Shown one piece after another: positions 1-7,446 of a DNA stretch of 64,000 bases. The notes under the pieces were generated by a model that was not told the DNA's origin, made no database searches, and saw only the letters and a program-made list of their open reading frames with translations. The position numbers and the translations under genes were made by a program. Where the stretch lies: contig CAZJRB010000019.1 in the NCBI GenBank assembly GCA_964547995.1, positions 10,184 to 74,183 on the forward strand, given 5' to 3'. The stretch comes from CAZJRB01 sp964547995 (GTDB taxonomy: Bacteria > Planctomycetota > Planctomycetia > Pirellulales > Thermoguttaceae). Positions within the stretch are counted from its first letter, which is position 1, and every line of letters starts with the position of its first letter.

Positions 1-444
1 CTCGACGCCGGCTGCAACGACTACATTCCCAAACCGGTCGATTGGACAACACTATTGAACACCATTGCCGGGCATCTGGGGCAAGAAGCTGTTTCGGCGG
101 AACCGCCGGCATCCGAAGAAGAATTGCCCGGCGACGGCTCCAAGCCGCTGGGGAACGGTTTCATCAACGACGACACGATGGCCGATCTGCTCGACGCCTT
201 TGCCGCCGAACTGCCGGATCGGGCAACCAGGATCGAGAATGCCTTGCGGGACGGGGATTTCCGGCACCTGGACCATTTCTCCCATCAACTCAAGGGCGCC
301 GCCGCCGTGTACGGTTTCGACCGGATCGCGATGGCCGCCGATCGCGTTCACAAGTTGGCCGGATCGAGCAGCGACCACGAGCAACTCCCGGCCGCCGTCG
401 ACAAGCTGGTCGATCTGTGTAGGCGGGCCCAGCAAGGCTGTTAA
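1..444 (+). CDS. Hybrid sensor histidine kinase, C-terminal part (receiver tail + Hpt domain), 5' truncated by window edge
   Basis: The reading frame is open from base 1 to a TAA at 442-444, giving 147 visible residues. The first residues read AGCNDYIPKPVD, the usual end of a response-regulator receiver domain (the conserved Lys-Pro of beta5). After a Pro/Glu-rich linker comes a histidine phosphotransfer domain with the signature HQLKGAAA; His95 of the visible part is the expected phosphoacceptor. A receiver followed by Hpt at the C-terminus is the usual end of an ArcB/BarA-type hybrid kinase, which passes phosphate His-Asp-His to a separate regulator. The kinase core and sensor lie outside the window, so the signal is unknown. 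It converges with the methyltransferase gene that ends 5 nt downstream on the other strand. Confidence 0.85.
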   Translation, partial: LDAGCNDYIPKPVDWTTLLNTIAGHLGQEAVSAEPPASEEELPGDGSKPLGNGFINDDTMADLLDAFAAELPDRATRIENALRDGDFRHLDHFSHQLKGAAAVYGFDRIAMAADRVHKLAGSSSDHEQLPAAVDKLVDLCRRAQQGC

Positions 445-449
445 GGGCC

Positions 450-1463
450 CTACGGCGTCGTCGATCGGGCGAAATCACGTAGCGCCAAGACGTTTGCCTC
501 CGGCGTCTTGCGAGGGATTTCGCAGCCGGCGGCAACGATGTAAGGATCCCCCGCCCGGCAATGGCACTCGGCAATCGCCCCGGTGATCGACTCGGGTGTT
601 CCATGGAGCAATACGGCAACCGGGTCGATGTTGCCGGCCAGCACCGGCCCGGAACCGATTTCCTCGCGTGCCTTCGACAGGGGAACCATCCAGTCGATAT
701 CGATCATGTCACAGCCGAGTTCTCCGATGCCGGACAGGATGGAAGTGATGTTTCCGCAGATGTGCAGCCGGATTTTGGCGCCCATCTCGTGCAACCCGTC
801 GAACATTCTCTTTTCGTAGGGGAGGACAAACTCTTCGTAGAATTGTGGCCCGATTAACGAGGCGGCGGCGTCGCCAACCCCCATGATGTCAATACCCGCC
901 TCGATTTGTGCCTTGGCGAATCGCAGTTCCATCTCCAGGATGAAATCGAACAGATCGCGGACGAACGCGGGATCGTCGAAGAAATCGAGCATGAGGGTGT
1001 TGATTCCCCGCAGGTCGGCCGCCTCGGCACAAGGACCTTCGATCCAGCCTTCTATGAGTTTCTCCCCACCGATCTCCTCTTTGAACAGGGCGGCCGCTTT
1101 AATGCGGTCGTGCATCCGGCCGCCGCCGAGGGGATCGGGAATCTTCAGTCCGGCCAGCGTCTTCTTGTCCGCCAGAAGTGCATTGCCCTCGTCCACGGCC
1201 GGCGGCTGATCGTCGAAGAACTTGATTGCCGCCCCGCAGTCGGCCGCCTCCCGTGTCGGATCGGAAATGCACGAGACGTAATCGAAATCGAACCGCTCGG
1301 CCGTCAGGATTTGGGCCTCGACCAGCGTGCGGTGGTCGCTCGCGTATTTCCCGTACTCTACCCCGAGCCGGTCGCCGGCAAACATCATCGTAATCGGCAT
1401 CAGCGGCAGGCAATCCGGCGTTCGGCCTTCCAGCAGGGCCAGGCATCGCTCGCGGCCGTTCAT
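450..1463 (-). CDS. Uroporphyrinogen decarboxylase-fold methyltransferase (MtaA/CmuA-like)
   Basis: The 337-residue protein belongs to the UroD/MtaA superfamily, a TIM barrel that opens with MNGRERCLALLEGRTPD. Unlike true HemE it carries the Zn-ligand pattern of corrinoid-dependent methyltransferases: His-x-Cys at 234-236 (HICGN) and a later Cys at 314 (AAGCEIP). Family knowledge: MtaA-type enzymes move methyl groups between a corrinoid protein and an acceptor thiol. No corrinoid protein is visible here, so the substrate is unknown. The ATG is preceded by GGAAGGAAA, a good ribosome site. A DUF1638 gene, a family often found near such methyltransferases, lies 0.9 kb upstream on the same strand. 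A second paralogue sits at 12.3 kb. Confidence 0.8.
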   Translation of the reverse strand: MNGRERCLALLEGRTPDCLPLMPITMMFAGDRLGVEYGKYASDHRTLVEAQILTAERFDFDYVSCISDPTREAADCGAAIKFFDDQPPAVDEGNALLADKKTLAGLKIPDPLGGGRMHDRIKAAALFKEEIGGEKLIEGWIEGPCAEAADLRGINTLMLDFFDDPAFVRDLFDFILEMELRFAKAQIEAGIDIMGVGDAAASLIGPQFYEEFVLPYEKRMFDGLHEMGAKIRLHICGNITSILSGIGELGCDMIDIDWMVPLSKAREEIGSGPVLAGNIDPVAVLLHGTPESITGAIAECHCRAGDPYIVAAGCEIPRKTPEANVLALRDFARSTTP

Positions 1464-1550
1464 ATTGGTTTCCTTCCGATCGAGAGGATTTGTTGACGCT
1501 TTTTGGCGGAGGATTATACAGGTACCAGCGTTCCGGCACCAGTGTTGCCG

Positions 1551-1892
1551 TCAGTTGGCAGGACGATTGACTCGGATCAACCGACCGTGAAGGTCAGCGG
1601 TCGCCTCGACAGCGTCATGGATACTGGCCGCCTGTCTGGCAAATTGGCCGTCGACGGTGTAAGCGATGATCCCCGCATGATTCGGCTGCCGGCGATGAAG
1701 GCGGATGAAGTGTTTTCGGTTGAGGGTCAACACGGCTCGATCGTCGGCGACGGCGAGTTGAAGCACATCTTCGTCAGGCGTCCGCTGCTCAGCCTTGCCG
1801 GTTTCCTGAATCGTCACGACGTCATGCCCGAGACGGCGCAGCTCCTCCACGACGGGAACGGGAAAGTTCTCGTTGGCGTACAACCTGGCCAT
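1551..1892 (-). CDS. DUF5615 family PIN-like toxin
   Basis: This 113-residue protein begins MARLYANENFP, the usual DUF5615 N-terminus, in which an early acidic residue starts a PIN-like nuclease fold; 'LGHDV' and 'VLTLNRKHF' follow as expected. DUF5615 proteins are predicted Mg2+-dependent RNases paired with DUF433 antitoxins. The DUF433 gene ends only 3 nt upstream, and the ribosome site GAGGAGG lies inside the end of that gene, so the two are translationally coupled. The toxin activity is inferred from family and context. Confidence 0.8.
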   Translation of the reverse strand: MARLYANENFPVPVVEELRRLGHDVVTIQETGKAEQRTPDEDVLQLAVADDRAVLTLNRKHFIRLHRRQPNHAGIIAYTVDGQFARQAASIHDAVEATADLHGRLIRVNRPAN

Positions 1893-1895
1893 CCG

Positions 1896-2225
1896 CTACG
1901 CCTCCTCGTTCTCTCGTATCTGCTGCTGGATTTCGCTTCGGTGAACGCGCACGTAAGCCCAAGCGGCAGCCAGGTCCTCCGCCCGCAAAGTCGGGTAGCT
2001 CCGCAGGATATCGGCTTCACGAACTCCCTGCCGTCGCAACTGTTCCAGGACCCAAACGGGAATCCGGGTGCGCACGATGCAAGGCTCCCCGCCGCACACT
2101 CCAGGCGTGCTTTCCACACCGGGGAACGAGTCACCCAGGTCCTGGACGATCCGCTGTAGCAGACTCGCCTTCTCGGCTCGCGAGAGCGATTCCAGCTCCC
2201 TTTCAATATCCTCTAGCTTGGGCAT
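1896..2225 (-). CDS. DUF433 domain antitoxin
   Basis: The protein has 109 residues starting at MPKLEDIE. A leucine-rich N-terminal helix (about residues 1-35) precedes a DUF433 domain with the characteristic GVCGGEPCIVRTRIPVW, a winged-helix-like DNA-binding module. The frame is open further upstream, but the ATG at 2225 is chosen because it has GGAG 8 nt before it and the extra N-terminus is low-complexity and basic. DUF433 proteins are the antitoxins of DUF5615 toxins and usually autorepress the pair. An 11-residue acidic tail ends 3 nt from the toxin start. Confidence 0.82.
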   Translation of the reverse strand: MPKLEDIERELESLSRAEKASLLQRIVQDLGDSFPGVESTPGVCGGEPCIVRTRIPVWVLEQLRRQGVREADILRSYPTLRAEDLAAAWAYVRVHRSEIQQQIRENEEA

Positions 2226-2335
2226 ATTGAGTTCTCCATCGTCCGTTTTGCGTGGGGTCTTATAGCGGTCAGTATAGGTTTTACCCCCCGGAAAGTCAAA
2301 GAGAATCTGCCGGGCTGCTAGCCGGCGGGTCACCC

Positions 2336-3097
2336 TCAGGCCGGTTTCTCGATCTTGCTCGCTTTCACGATGCTGTCGTTGAAGCTTGCCGCCACCTGAT
2401 GCCCCGGCTGGACGACCAGGAAACGCTTTTCGTCCCACGGTCCGTCCACGAGGCTTTGCAGCAAGTCCATGTTCCCTCGGAGTTTTTCGAAAGTCCAATT
2501 GTGGTCAGCCGCTTCCACGCGAGCCTGTCGTTCGAACCGGTCGTCCGGTTCGATTCCCATCTCAATGAACGTCAACCCGCTGTAGTTGCGGGTCAAGTCG
2601 GACAACTGCTCGTGGAGGAACTTTGCGTTGCTTTCGCCGTACTTCTCGACGAGTTGCCGATAGGTCATGTTCATGCCGCTTTGATCTTGGATGGAACAGA
2701 ACGGATGGGCGAGCTGAGCGAGTCCGTCGCCGCGTTCGATCCAGCCGCTCGTCTTGTAGTAGACCCCGGGATGGGTCTCGAAGTACTCAAGGTAGCGCTC
2801 TTTGCTGCCGAGGAAGAGCGTGATGCAATCGTGTGCGCGTGGCAGAACCAGGGGAATCGTCTCCGCCGTCAATCCTGCCACCCCGTTGCTGCACAGCCCA
2901 TAGCCGAAGAGGATCGCATCGTACTGGGACTCGTCCACGGCATTCACCACGTCGCGCAAGCGCGCGGACATGCCGGCCTGACCGATGTCGTGCAGTCCCT
3001 TGGGCAGGAACTCGACGTCCACGCGGTTGACCGATCGTGAAACGGCCGCACAGATTTCGCGGTACAAGATTTCGCAGGCAATACACTTCAGTCGCAC
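2336..3097 (-). CDS. DUF1638 domain-containing protein
   Basis: The 253-residue protein starts at a GTG and contains the DUF1638 hallmarks: an N-terminal 'CIACEILYREI', 'DAILFGYGLCSNG' near residue 65 and 'IPLVLPRAHDCITLFLGS'. The several Cys/His residues could bind a metal or cofactor, but the function of the family is not established. It starts 3 nt after the stop of the response regulator, so it should be co-transcribed with, and probably coupled to, that two-component system. DUF1638 genes are repeatedly seen near corrinoid methyltransferases, and an MtaA-like gene lies about 0.9 kb downstream on the same strand with the DUF433/DUF5615 pair between. A role linked to methyl or one-carbon metabolism is an inference. 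Confidence 0.8.
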   Translation of the reverse strand: MRLKCIACEILYREICAAVSRSVNRVDVEFLPKGLHDIGQAGMSARLRDVVNAVDESQYDAILFGYGLCSNGVAGLTAETIPLVLPRAHDCITLFLGSKERYLEYFETHPGVYYKTSGWIERGDGLAQLAHPFCSIQDQSGMNMTYRQLVEKYGESNAKFLHEQLSDLTRNYSGLTFIEMGIEPDDRFERQARVEAADHNWTFEKLRGNMDLLQSLVDGPWDEKRFLVVQPGHQVAASFNDSIVKASKIEKPA

Positions 3098-3100
3098 GTC

Positions 3101-3832
3101 TTAGCTTTCTTCGGGTGTGGAGACGAACCGGTAGCCGGCATCGCGGATCGTGAGGAAATGGCGGGGGTTGGCCGGGTCGGGCTCGAACGTCTTGCGGAGC
3201 CGGCGGATGAACTGGTCGGGCGCCCGGGTGTGTAAGTTGCCGGGCATACCCCATACGTTTTTGAGCAATTCGGTCCTCGGGATTACCCGTCCCTCGTTGC
3301 TCACGAAGTACTGTAGCAAGGTCATTTCCAACCGGGTCATCCGGGCGGGCTCGCCGGCGATTGTAACCTTGAACGTTTCGAAGTCGATTTTCGCTTCCCC
3401 GAATTCGTACGACTTCACTTTTTCGGTTACGTCCGAGCGTTGCTTCTCCGGGCCGTGGCGCCACTTCAGCAGGTTCTTCACCCGGGAGAGGAATTCGTCG
3501 AGATCGAACGGCTTGGTCATGTATTGATTTGCGCCGACATCGAAGCCGCGGGCGCGGTCTTCGCTAAGGGTTCGGGCACTGAGGATCAGTACCGGCAGAT
3601 CCCTTTCGGCGGCGCGCAGCGCCTCGCAGACCGCATAGCCGCTCATACCCGGCAGCATCAGGTCGAGGATCACCAGATCGATATCGCCGGGGTTTGCCTC
3701 GATCAGTTTCATCGCCGACGGCCCGTCGCCGGCGATGGTCACCCGGTACCCCTCCGCATCGAGATTGTACTTAATCCCGGTAGCCAGGTGTTTCTCGTCT
3801 TCGACAACCAGGATATGCTCTCGATCGGCCAT
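3101..3832 (-). CDS. OmpR/PhoB-family response regulator
   Basis: 243 residues. The receiver domain (1-120) has the acidic pair (E11, D12), the phosphoacceptor Asp57 in LVILDLMLPG, and Lys107 in YMTKPFD. The C-terminal winged helix (about 140-238) contains the OmpR-type 'FVSNEGRVIPRTELLKNVWG' region and the final 'IRDAGYRFV' wing. It is the DNA-binding output of the histidine kinase whose gene ends 11 nt upstream, and the next gene, DUF1638, begins 3 nt after its stop. The targets are not visible in the sequence. Confidence 0.93.
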   Translation of the reverse strand: MADREHILVVEDEKHLATGIKYNLDAEGYRVTIAGDGPSAMKLIEANPGDIDLVILDLMLPGMSGYAVCEALRAAERDLPVLILSARTLSEDRARGFDVGANQYMTKPFDLDEFLSRVKNLLKWRHGPEKQRSDVTEKVKSYEFGEAKIDFETFKVTIAGEPARMTRLEMTLLQYFVSNEGRVIPRTELLKNVWGMPGNLHTRAPDQFIRRLRKTFEPDPANPRHFLTIRDAGYRFVSTPEES

Positions 3833-3843
3833 GGTCAGGCCCC

Positions 3844-4767
3844 TTACCCGACTGCCGCGGCGCCGGGGAGTTGGACTTCGAAAACGGTACCGGTTCCATT
3901 GTCTCCGTCACGGACTTTCACGCGGCCGTGGAGCCGGCGGACGAGTGTGTGGACTATGTGCAACCCCAATCCGGTTCCGGGTTTTTCGCGTTCGAGCTCG
4001 AGCCCCAGTCGGACGAACCGGCCGAAAATCTTCCGGCGCAACTTGGTGGGGATTCCGCGGCCGTTATCGCTGACTCGCGTGATGGTCTGTCCCTCGGCGG
4101 TTGGCCGGAGCATCACCTCGACCTCCGGTTCTGTGCCGGCATACTTGACCGCGTTGTCGATCAGGTTCCGGAAGATCATTTCAATATCCGCCCGCCGGGC
4201 TCGCACCGTACAGGGCTCCAAATCGAGACGCACAACCGACAGGGGCACGCGATAGCGCAGGCAAACCGTCTCGGCACACTCGCGCAGAAGATCAGGCATG
4301 GCCACCTCGACCACTTCTTCATCATCTTTGCCCACCGAGTCGAGCCTGCCGGCGTCGAGCATCTGGTTCGTCAAGTGGTCAAGCCTTTCTATGTCTTCGA
4401 GCATGAAGCGGTAGAACTCGCCCTGCTCCTGTTCCCCCACACGGCGGCGGTGGAGCGTTTGCAGATAGAGCTTCATCGACGCAATAGGTGATTTCAACTC
4501 GTGCGTAACACTGTCGATGAAGTTCGATTGCCGCCGGCTGAGGTTAATGGCCTTGATCGACAGGACCAAGTACAGCACCACGCCCACCAGGAGCAGGACG
4601 ATAAACGTGGTTCCCACCGGGAGCAGCGTCCAATAGAAACCCGCGTACCTAGTCCCCCATGCCCCAAATACCGCCAGAAGCACCCACCCGACCGTCAACA
4701 CGACCAGCAGGACGATCATCACAATCGCCAGGGTAATCGGCAATCCCAATGGGCGGCGTACGGGCAT
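3844..4767 (-). CDS. Membrane-bound sensor histidine kinase
   Basis: 307 residues. Two hydrophobic segments (about 10-35 and 45-72) enclose only a short external loop, so there is little room for a periplasmic sensor domain, and no HAMP domain is evident. The HisKA box is SVTHELKSP with His89 as phosphoacceptor. The ATPase core shows N-box NLIDNAVKY (201-209), G1 DNGRGIP (234-240) and G2 GTGLGLH (264-270). It is the first gene of a kinase-regulator-DUF1638 operon. The short loop suggests an intramembrane or stress-type signal, which is inference. Confidence 0.92.
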   Translation of the reverse strand: MPVRRPLGLPITLAIVMIVLLVVLTVGWVLLAVFGAWGTRYAGFYWTLLPVGTTFIVLLLVGVVLYLVLSIKAINLSRRQSNFIDSVTHELKSPIASMKLYLQTLHRRRVGEQEQGEFYRFMLEDIERLDHLTNQMLDAGRLDSVGKDDEEVVEVAMPDLLRECAETVCLRYRVPLSVVRLDLEPCTVRARRADIEMIFRNLIDNAVKYAGTEPEVEVMLRPTAEGQTITRVSDNGRGIPTKLRRKIFGRFVRLGLELEREKPGTGLGLHIVHTLVRRLHGRVKVRDGDNGTGTVFEVQLPGAAAVG

Positions 4768-5140
4768 GGTAAGTCGGCTATCCGTCGGGCCGGAGCGAGA
4801 AGGTTCCTGATGTTCAATCGGTCAATGATAATAAGGATAACAAATTGCGGTGCGAACCGTCAAGGAGGGGGGGAACCCCTCCTGCCTCAAGGCGTATTTG
4901 CCTGCATTCTCCCCACAATCGTTACAGTTTCACTTTCGAAAGCAAGCAACAACTACAAATCTCGGGGGAGATGGGTGTCCGGCGTGCTCCGGGCTAATGC
5001 TGTCCGCAAAATCGGTCGATGCGTTATAGGGGGAATAGTCGTTACATTCCTAACCACCCGTCGAACCCTAATGATTGAGTAAATCCTAACCACCCTCTGA
5101 ATCCTTACGGCCAATACAGCCGTTATAAGAGATACGGACT
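4768..5140. other. Divergent intergenic region between the kinase operon and the BBP7 gene
   Basis: No coding potential is seen. The region holds a perfect hairpin at 4863-4883 (arms AGGAGGGG and CCCCTCCT, 5-nt loop) and two copies of CCTAACCACC about 35 nt apart (near 5051 and 5086) before the BBP7 start. It must carry the promoters of both flanking operons, but no convincing -35/-10 pair could be picked out. Confidence 0.45.
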
Positions 5141-7408
5141 ATGATCAAATACTCTCTCTGCACGGGTTTTCTCGCCGCTCTTGCTGTCTTCTCAGTTGGC
5201 GCGCGTGGGGCAACGGGGCTGCCGCCTCGGCAGCCCGGTGGTATAGATCTCTCGGGGGAGACGGCTTCGCTTGGGCGCGTATTCCAATTCCTCGACGTGT
5301 CGTCGCCGACCTTTCTGCAAAACTCCAGGTCGCCCAATCCCGGCCATGCTTGGACACCTCCGCCCGTGCAACGAATCGCCTCGCGGCAGGTGCCCAAAAA
5401 GGGACACAATGTGTTCCAAACGATCTTCCAACGGAAACCCCGCGGCAGGTCGATTGCTTTCCCATGGACAAACACCAATTCAAAGCCCGCCTTGCCCGGA
5501 CTCCCCCAGGTTAAATTGACACCTCCTGTCGTGGAGTTCCAGCCCACCCCAGCGATGCTAGAACCACCCGCCGTGCGATCGGTCTATGTCGCCGCCAAAC
5601 CGGAGCCTCCCGTCGAGCCGGAGCCCACTCCATCGGTGTTAGAACCACCGGCCATGCGATCGGTCTATGTTGCCGCCAAACCGGAGCCTCCTGTTGTGGA
5701 GTTGCAGCCCACTCCAGCGGTACTGGAACCACCCGCCATGCGATCAGTCTATGTTGCCAAACCGGAGCCGCCCATCGTCGAGCCGGAGCCGACGCTGCCC
5801 AATTCGGAACCGTCCATTGTCGAGCTGGAGCCGACTCCATCCGATTCGGAACCTCCCATCGTCGAACCGGAGCCGACGCTGCCCAATTCGGAGTCCCCCA
5901 TTGTCGAGCCGGAGCCGACGCTGCCCAACTCGGAGCCCCCCATTGTCGAGCCGGAGCCGACGCTGCCCAATTCCGGGGGCGCCGAGTCAATCCCTGCTGC
6001 GGCCGACCCCGAACTCACCGCCAACGATAAAGACAATCCCGTCTGCAAACCCCAGACCGTTCCCACCCCTGCCGACCCGAAGTCGCGTGTGGCAATGTCC
6101 CAGCCCATGCCAGCGATGCCGTCGCCGGCGCCCACGCCAGTAGAAGATCCGCTTGGTGAGGACGAGAACCCGTTCAAGGCCGAGGACATTTCGGAGGACG
6201 ACTACGAAGCTGCCAGTGAATCTGCACTCAAAGGTTTCCCGTGTTGCGGCCCTTGCGGAGACTGGTGGATTCGGGGCGACTATCTCCTTTGGTGGACGAG
6301 CGGAAACCGTCTGCCGCCGCTGGTGACCACGAGTCCGACCGCCGTGGATCCGCCCGGAAACCTGGGTGATCTGCGGACTACGATCCTATTCGGCAATGAA
6401 AGGGTGAACACGGAGGCCCGGTCGGGCGTCCGTACGCGGATGGGCCACTGGCTTGACGCCGATTACGAGTGGGGTGCGGAGGCCGAGTACTTCTACCTGG
6501 GCGGCAACACAACGGAATTCTTCGCCCAGTCGGTCGGCAGCCCCGTCCTCGCCCGGCCCTTCTTCAATGCTAACTTTCCTCCTCCTCCTACTCCTCCTCA
6601 TATCCCTCCTCCGCCTGTCTCGCCTTACTATGCCTCGGTAACGGTGGCTTACCCTTTCCTGGGGAATAACATCATAAGCGGAGCAGGGGAAATCGACATA
6701 CGCTCCGTCGAGGAACTCCACTCGGCGGGCGCCTGGGTGCGTCGCGGATTCTACGAGGGCGCCCCGCTATGGACGCCCATCGCGCGGTGTCCGTGGGACT
6801 GCCTCCGGTTGGATTGGACGGCCGGGTACCGCTACTTCAACCTCGGGGACAACCTCTCGATTCGTGAGACCGAAATATTCACGGATCCCAGGTTTCCGCT
6901 TCTGCTGGGAACGGTGTTCTTCCTCCAAGACTCGTTCCGTTGCCGAAACCAATTCCATGGAGGCGAGCTTGGACTGATTGCCTATCTCGAGCGCGGCCGG
7001 TGGTCGCTGGAGTTGACCGGCAAGGTAGCGATGGGGAGCAATCGCCAGGTCGTGATGATCAACGGGGCTACGATCGCCGCTCATCCGGGTTCCCCCACCG
7101 TTTACTTCCCCGCAGGAATTCTTGCCTTGCCGTCGAACATCGGCACCCACGTCAGCAACCGCTTCTCGGTCATTCCGCAGCTTTCGGCAGAAATCGGCCA
7201 CCAGCTCTCGCCGCACGTCCGGACACATTTCGGCTACAATATCCTTTACTGGGGAAGCGTTGTACGGTCGGGTGATCAGATCGATTTGAACATCAATCCT
7301 GCACAGTTTCCTCCCGACACGGGCACTGATCCGCCGCCGTATGTCCCGTTCCGCCAATCGGGCTTCTGGGCCCACGGCTTCAACGCCGGTCTCGAAGTGC
7401 GGTACTGA
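5141..7408 (+). CDS. BBP7 family outer-membrane beta-barrel protein with Pro/Glu repeat stalk
   Basis: 755 residues. A signal peptide (about 1-23, ending GARG/ATG) is followed by a Pro-rich linker. Residues 129-281 are degenerate repeats of the type 'VEPEPTLPNSEPPI' and 'EPPAMRSVYVAAKPEPP'. The C-terminal half (from about 364) is the planctomycete BBP7 domain, beginning CCGPCGDWWIRGDYLLWW and continuing with alternating aromatic strands to the final 'GFNAGLEVRY', a typical barrel end with a terminal aromatic residue. BBP7 proteins are predicted outer-membrane barrels of unknown cargo. The Pro/Glu stretch would be an extended periplasmic or surface stalk. The ATG has only a weak purine stretch (AAGAGA) upstream. 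Confidence 0.85.
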   Translation: MIKYSLCTGFLAALAVFSVGARGATGLPPRQPGGIDLSGETASLGRVFQFLDVSSPTFLQNSRSPNPGHAWTPPPVQRIASRQVPKKGHNVFQTIFQRKPRGRSIAFPWTNTNSKPALPGLPQVKLTPPVVEFQPTPAMLEPPAVRSVYVAAKPEPPVEPEPTPSVLEPPAMRSVYVAAKPEPPVVELQPTPAVLEPPAMRSVYVAKPEPPIVEPEPTLPNSEPSIVELEPTPSDSEPPIVEPEPTLPNSESPIVEPEPTLPNSEPPIVEPEPTLPNSGGAESIPAAADPELTANDKDNPVCKPQTVPTPADPKSRVAMSQPMPAMPSPAPTPVEDPLGEDENPFKAEDISEDDYEAASESALKGFPCCGPCGDWWIRGDYLLWWTSGNRLPPLVTTSPTAVDPPGNLGDLRTTILFGNERVNTEARSGVRTRMGHWLDADYEWGAEAEYFYLGGNTTEFFAQSVGSPVLARPFFNANFPPPPTPPHIPPPPVSPYYASVTVAYPFLGNNIISGAGEIDIRSVEELHSAGAWVRRGFYEGAPLWTPIARCPWDCLRLDWTAGYRYFNLGDNLSIRETEIFTDPRFPLLLGTVFFLQDSFRCRNQFHGGELGLIAYLERGRWSLELTGKVAMGSNRQVVMINGATIAAHPGSPTVYFPAGILALPSNIGTHVSNRFSVIPQLSAEIGHQLSPHVRTHFGYNILYWGSVVRSGDQIDLNINPAQFPPDTGTDPPPYVPFRQSGFWAHGFNAGLEVRY
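5528..5985 (+). repeat. In-gene tandem repeats encoding the Pro/Glu-rich stalk
   Basis: Two unit types occur. A longer unit (about 90-100 bp) encodes PEPP..EPxPTPxxLEPPAMRSVYVA, present about three times. A shorter unit (about 45 bp) encodes PPIVEPEPTLPNSE, present about five to six times at 5765-5970 with very high DNA identity. Near-identical units suggest recent expansion by slippage or unequal crossover, and copy number may vary between strains. Confidence 0.8.
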
Positions 7409-7446
7409 ATCGAGACGGTAAGAGCGGCCGGGCCCGCCCTCCCTTC

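Noticed and set aside
2226..2498. N-terminal extension of the DUF433 protein
   Set aside because: Arg/Pro-rich with no domain, and a good ribosome site precedes the internal ATG at 2225.
5340..5990. Possible CRISPR-like direct repeats
   Set aside because: The repeats are in-frame coding units of the Pro/Glu stalk with no unique spacers and no cas genes.
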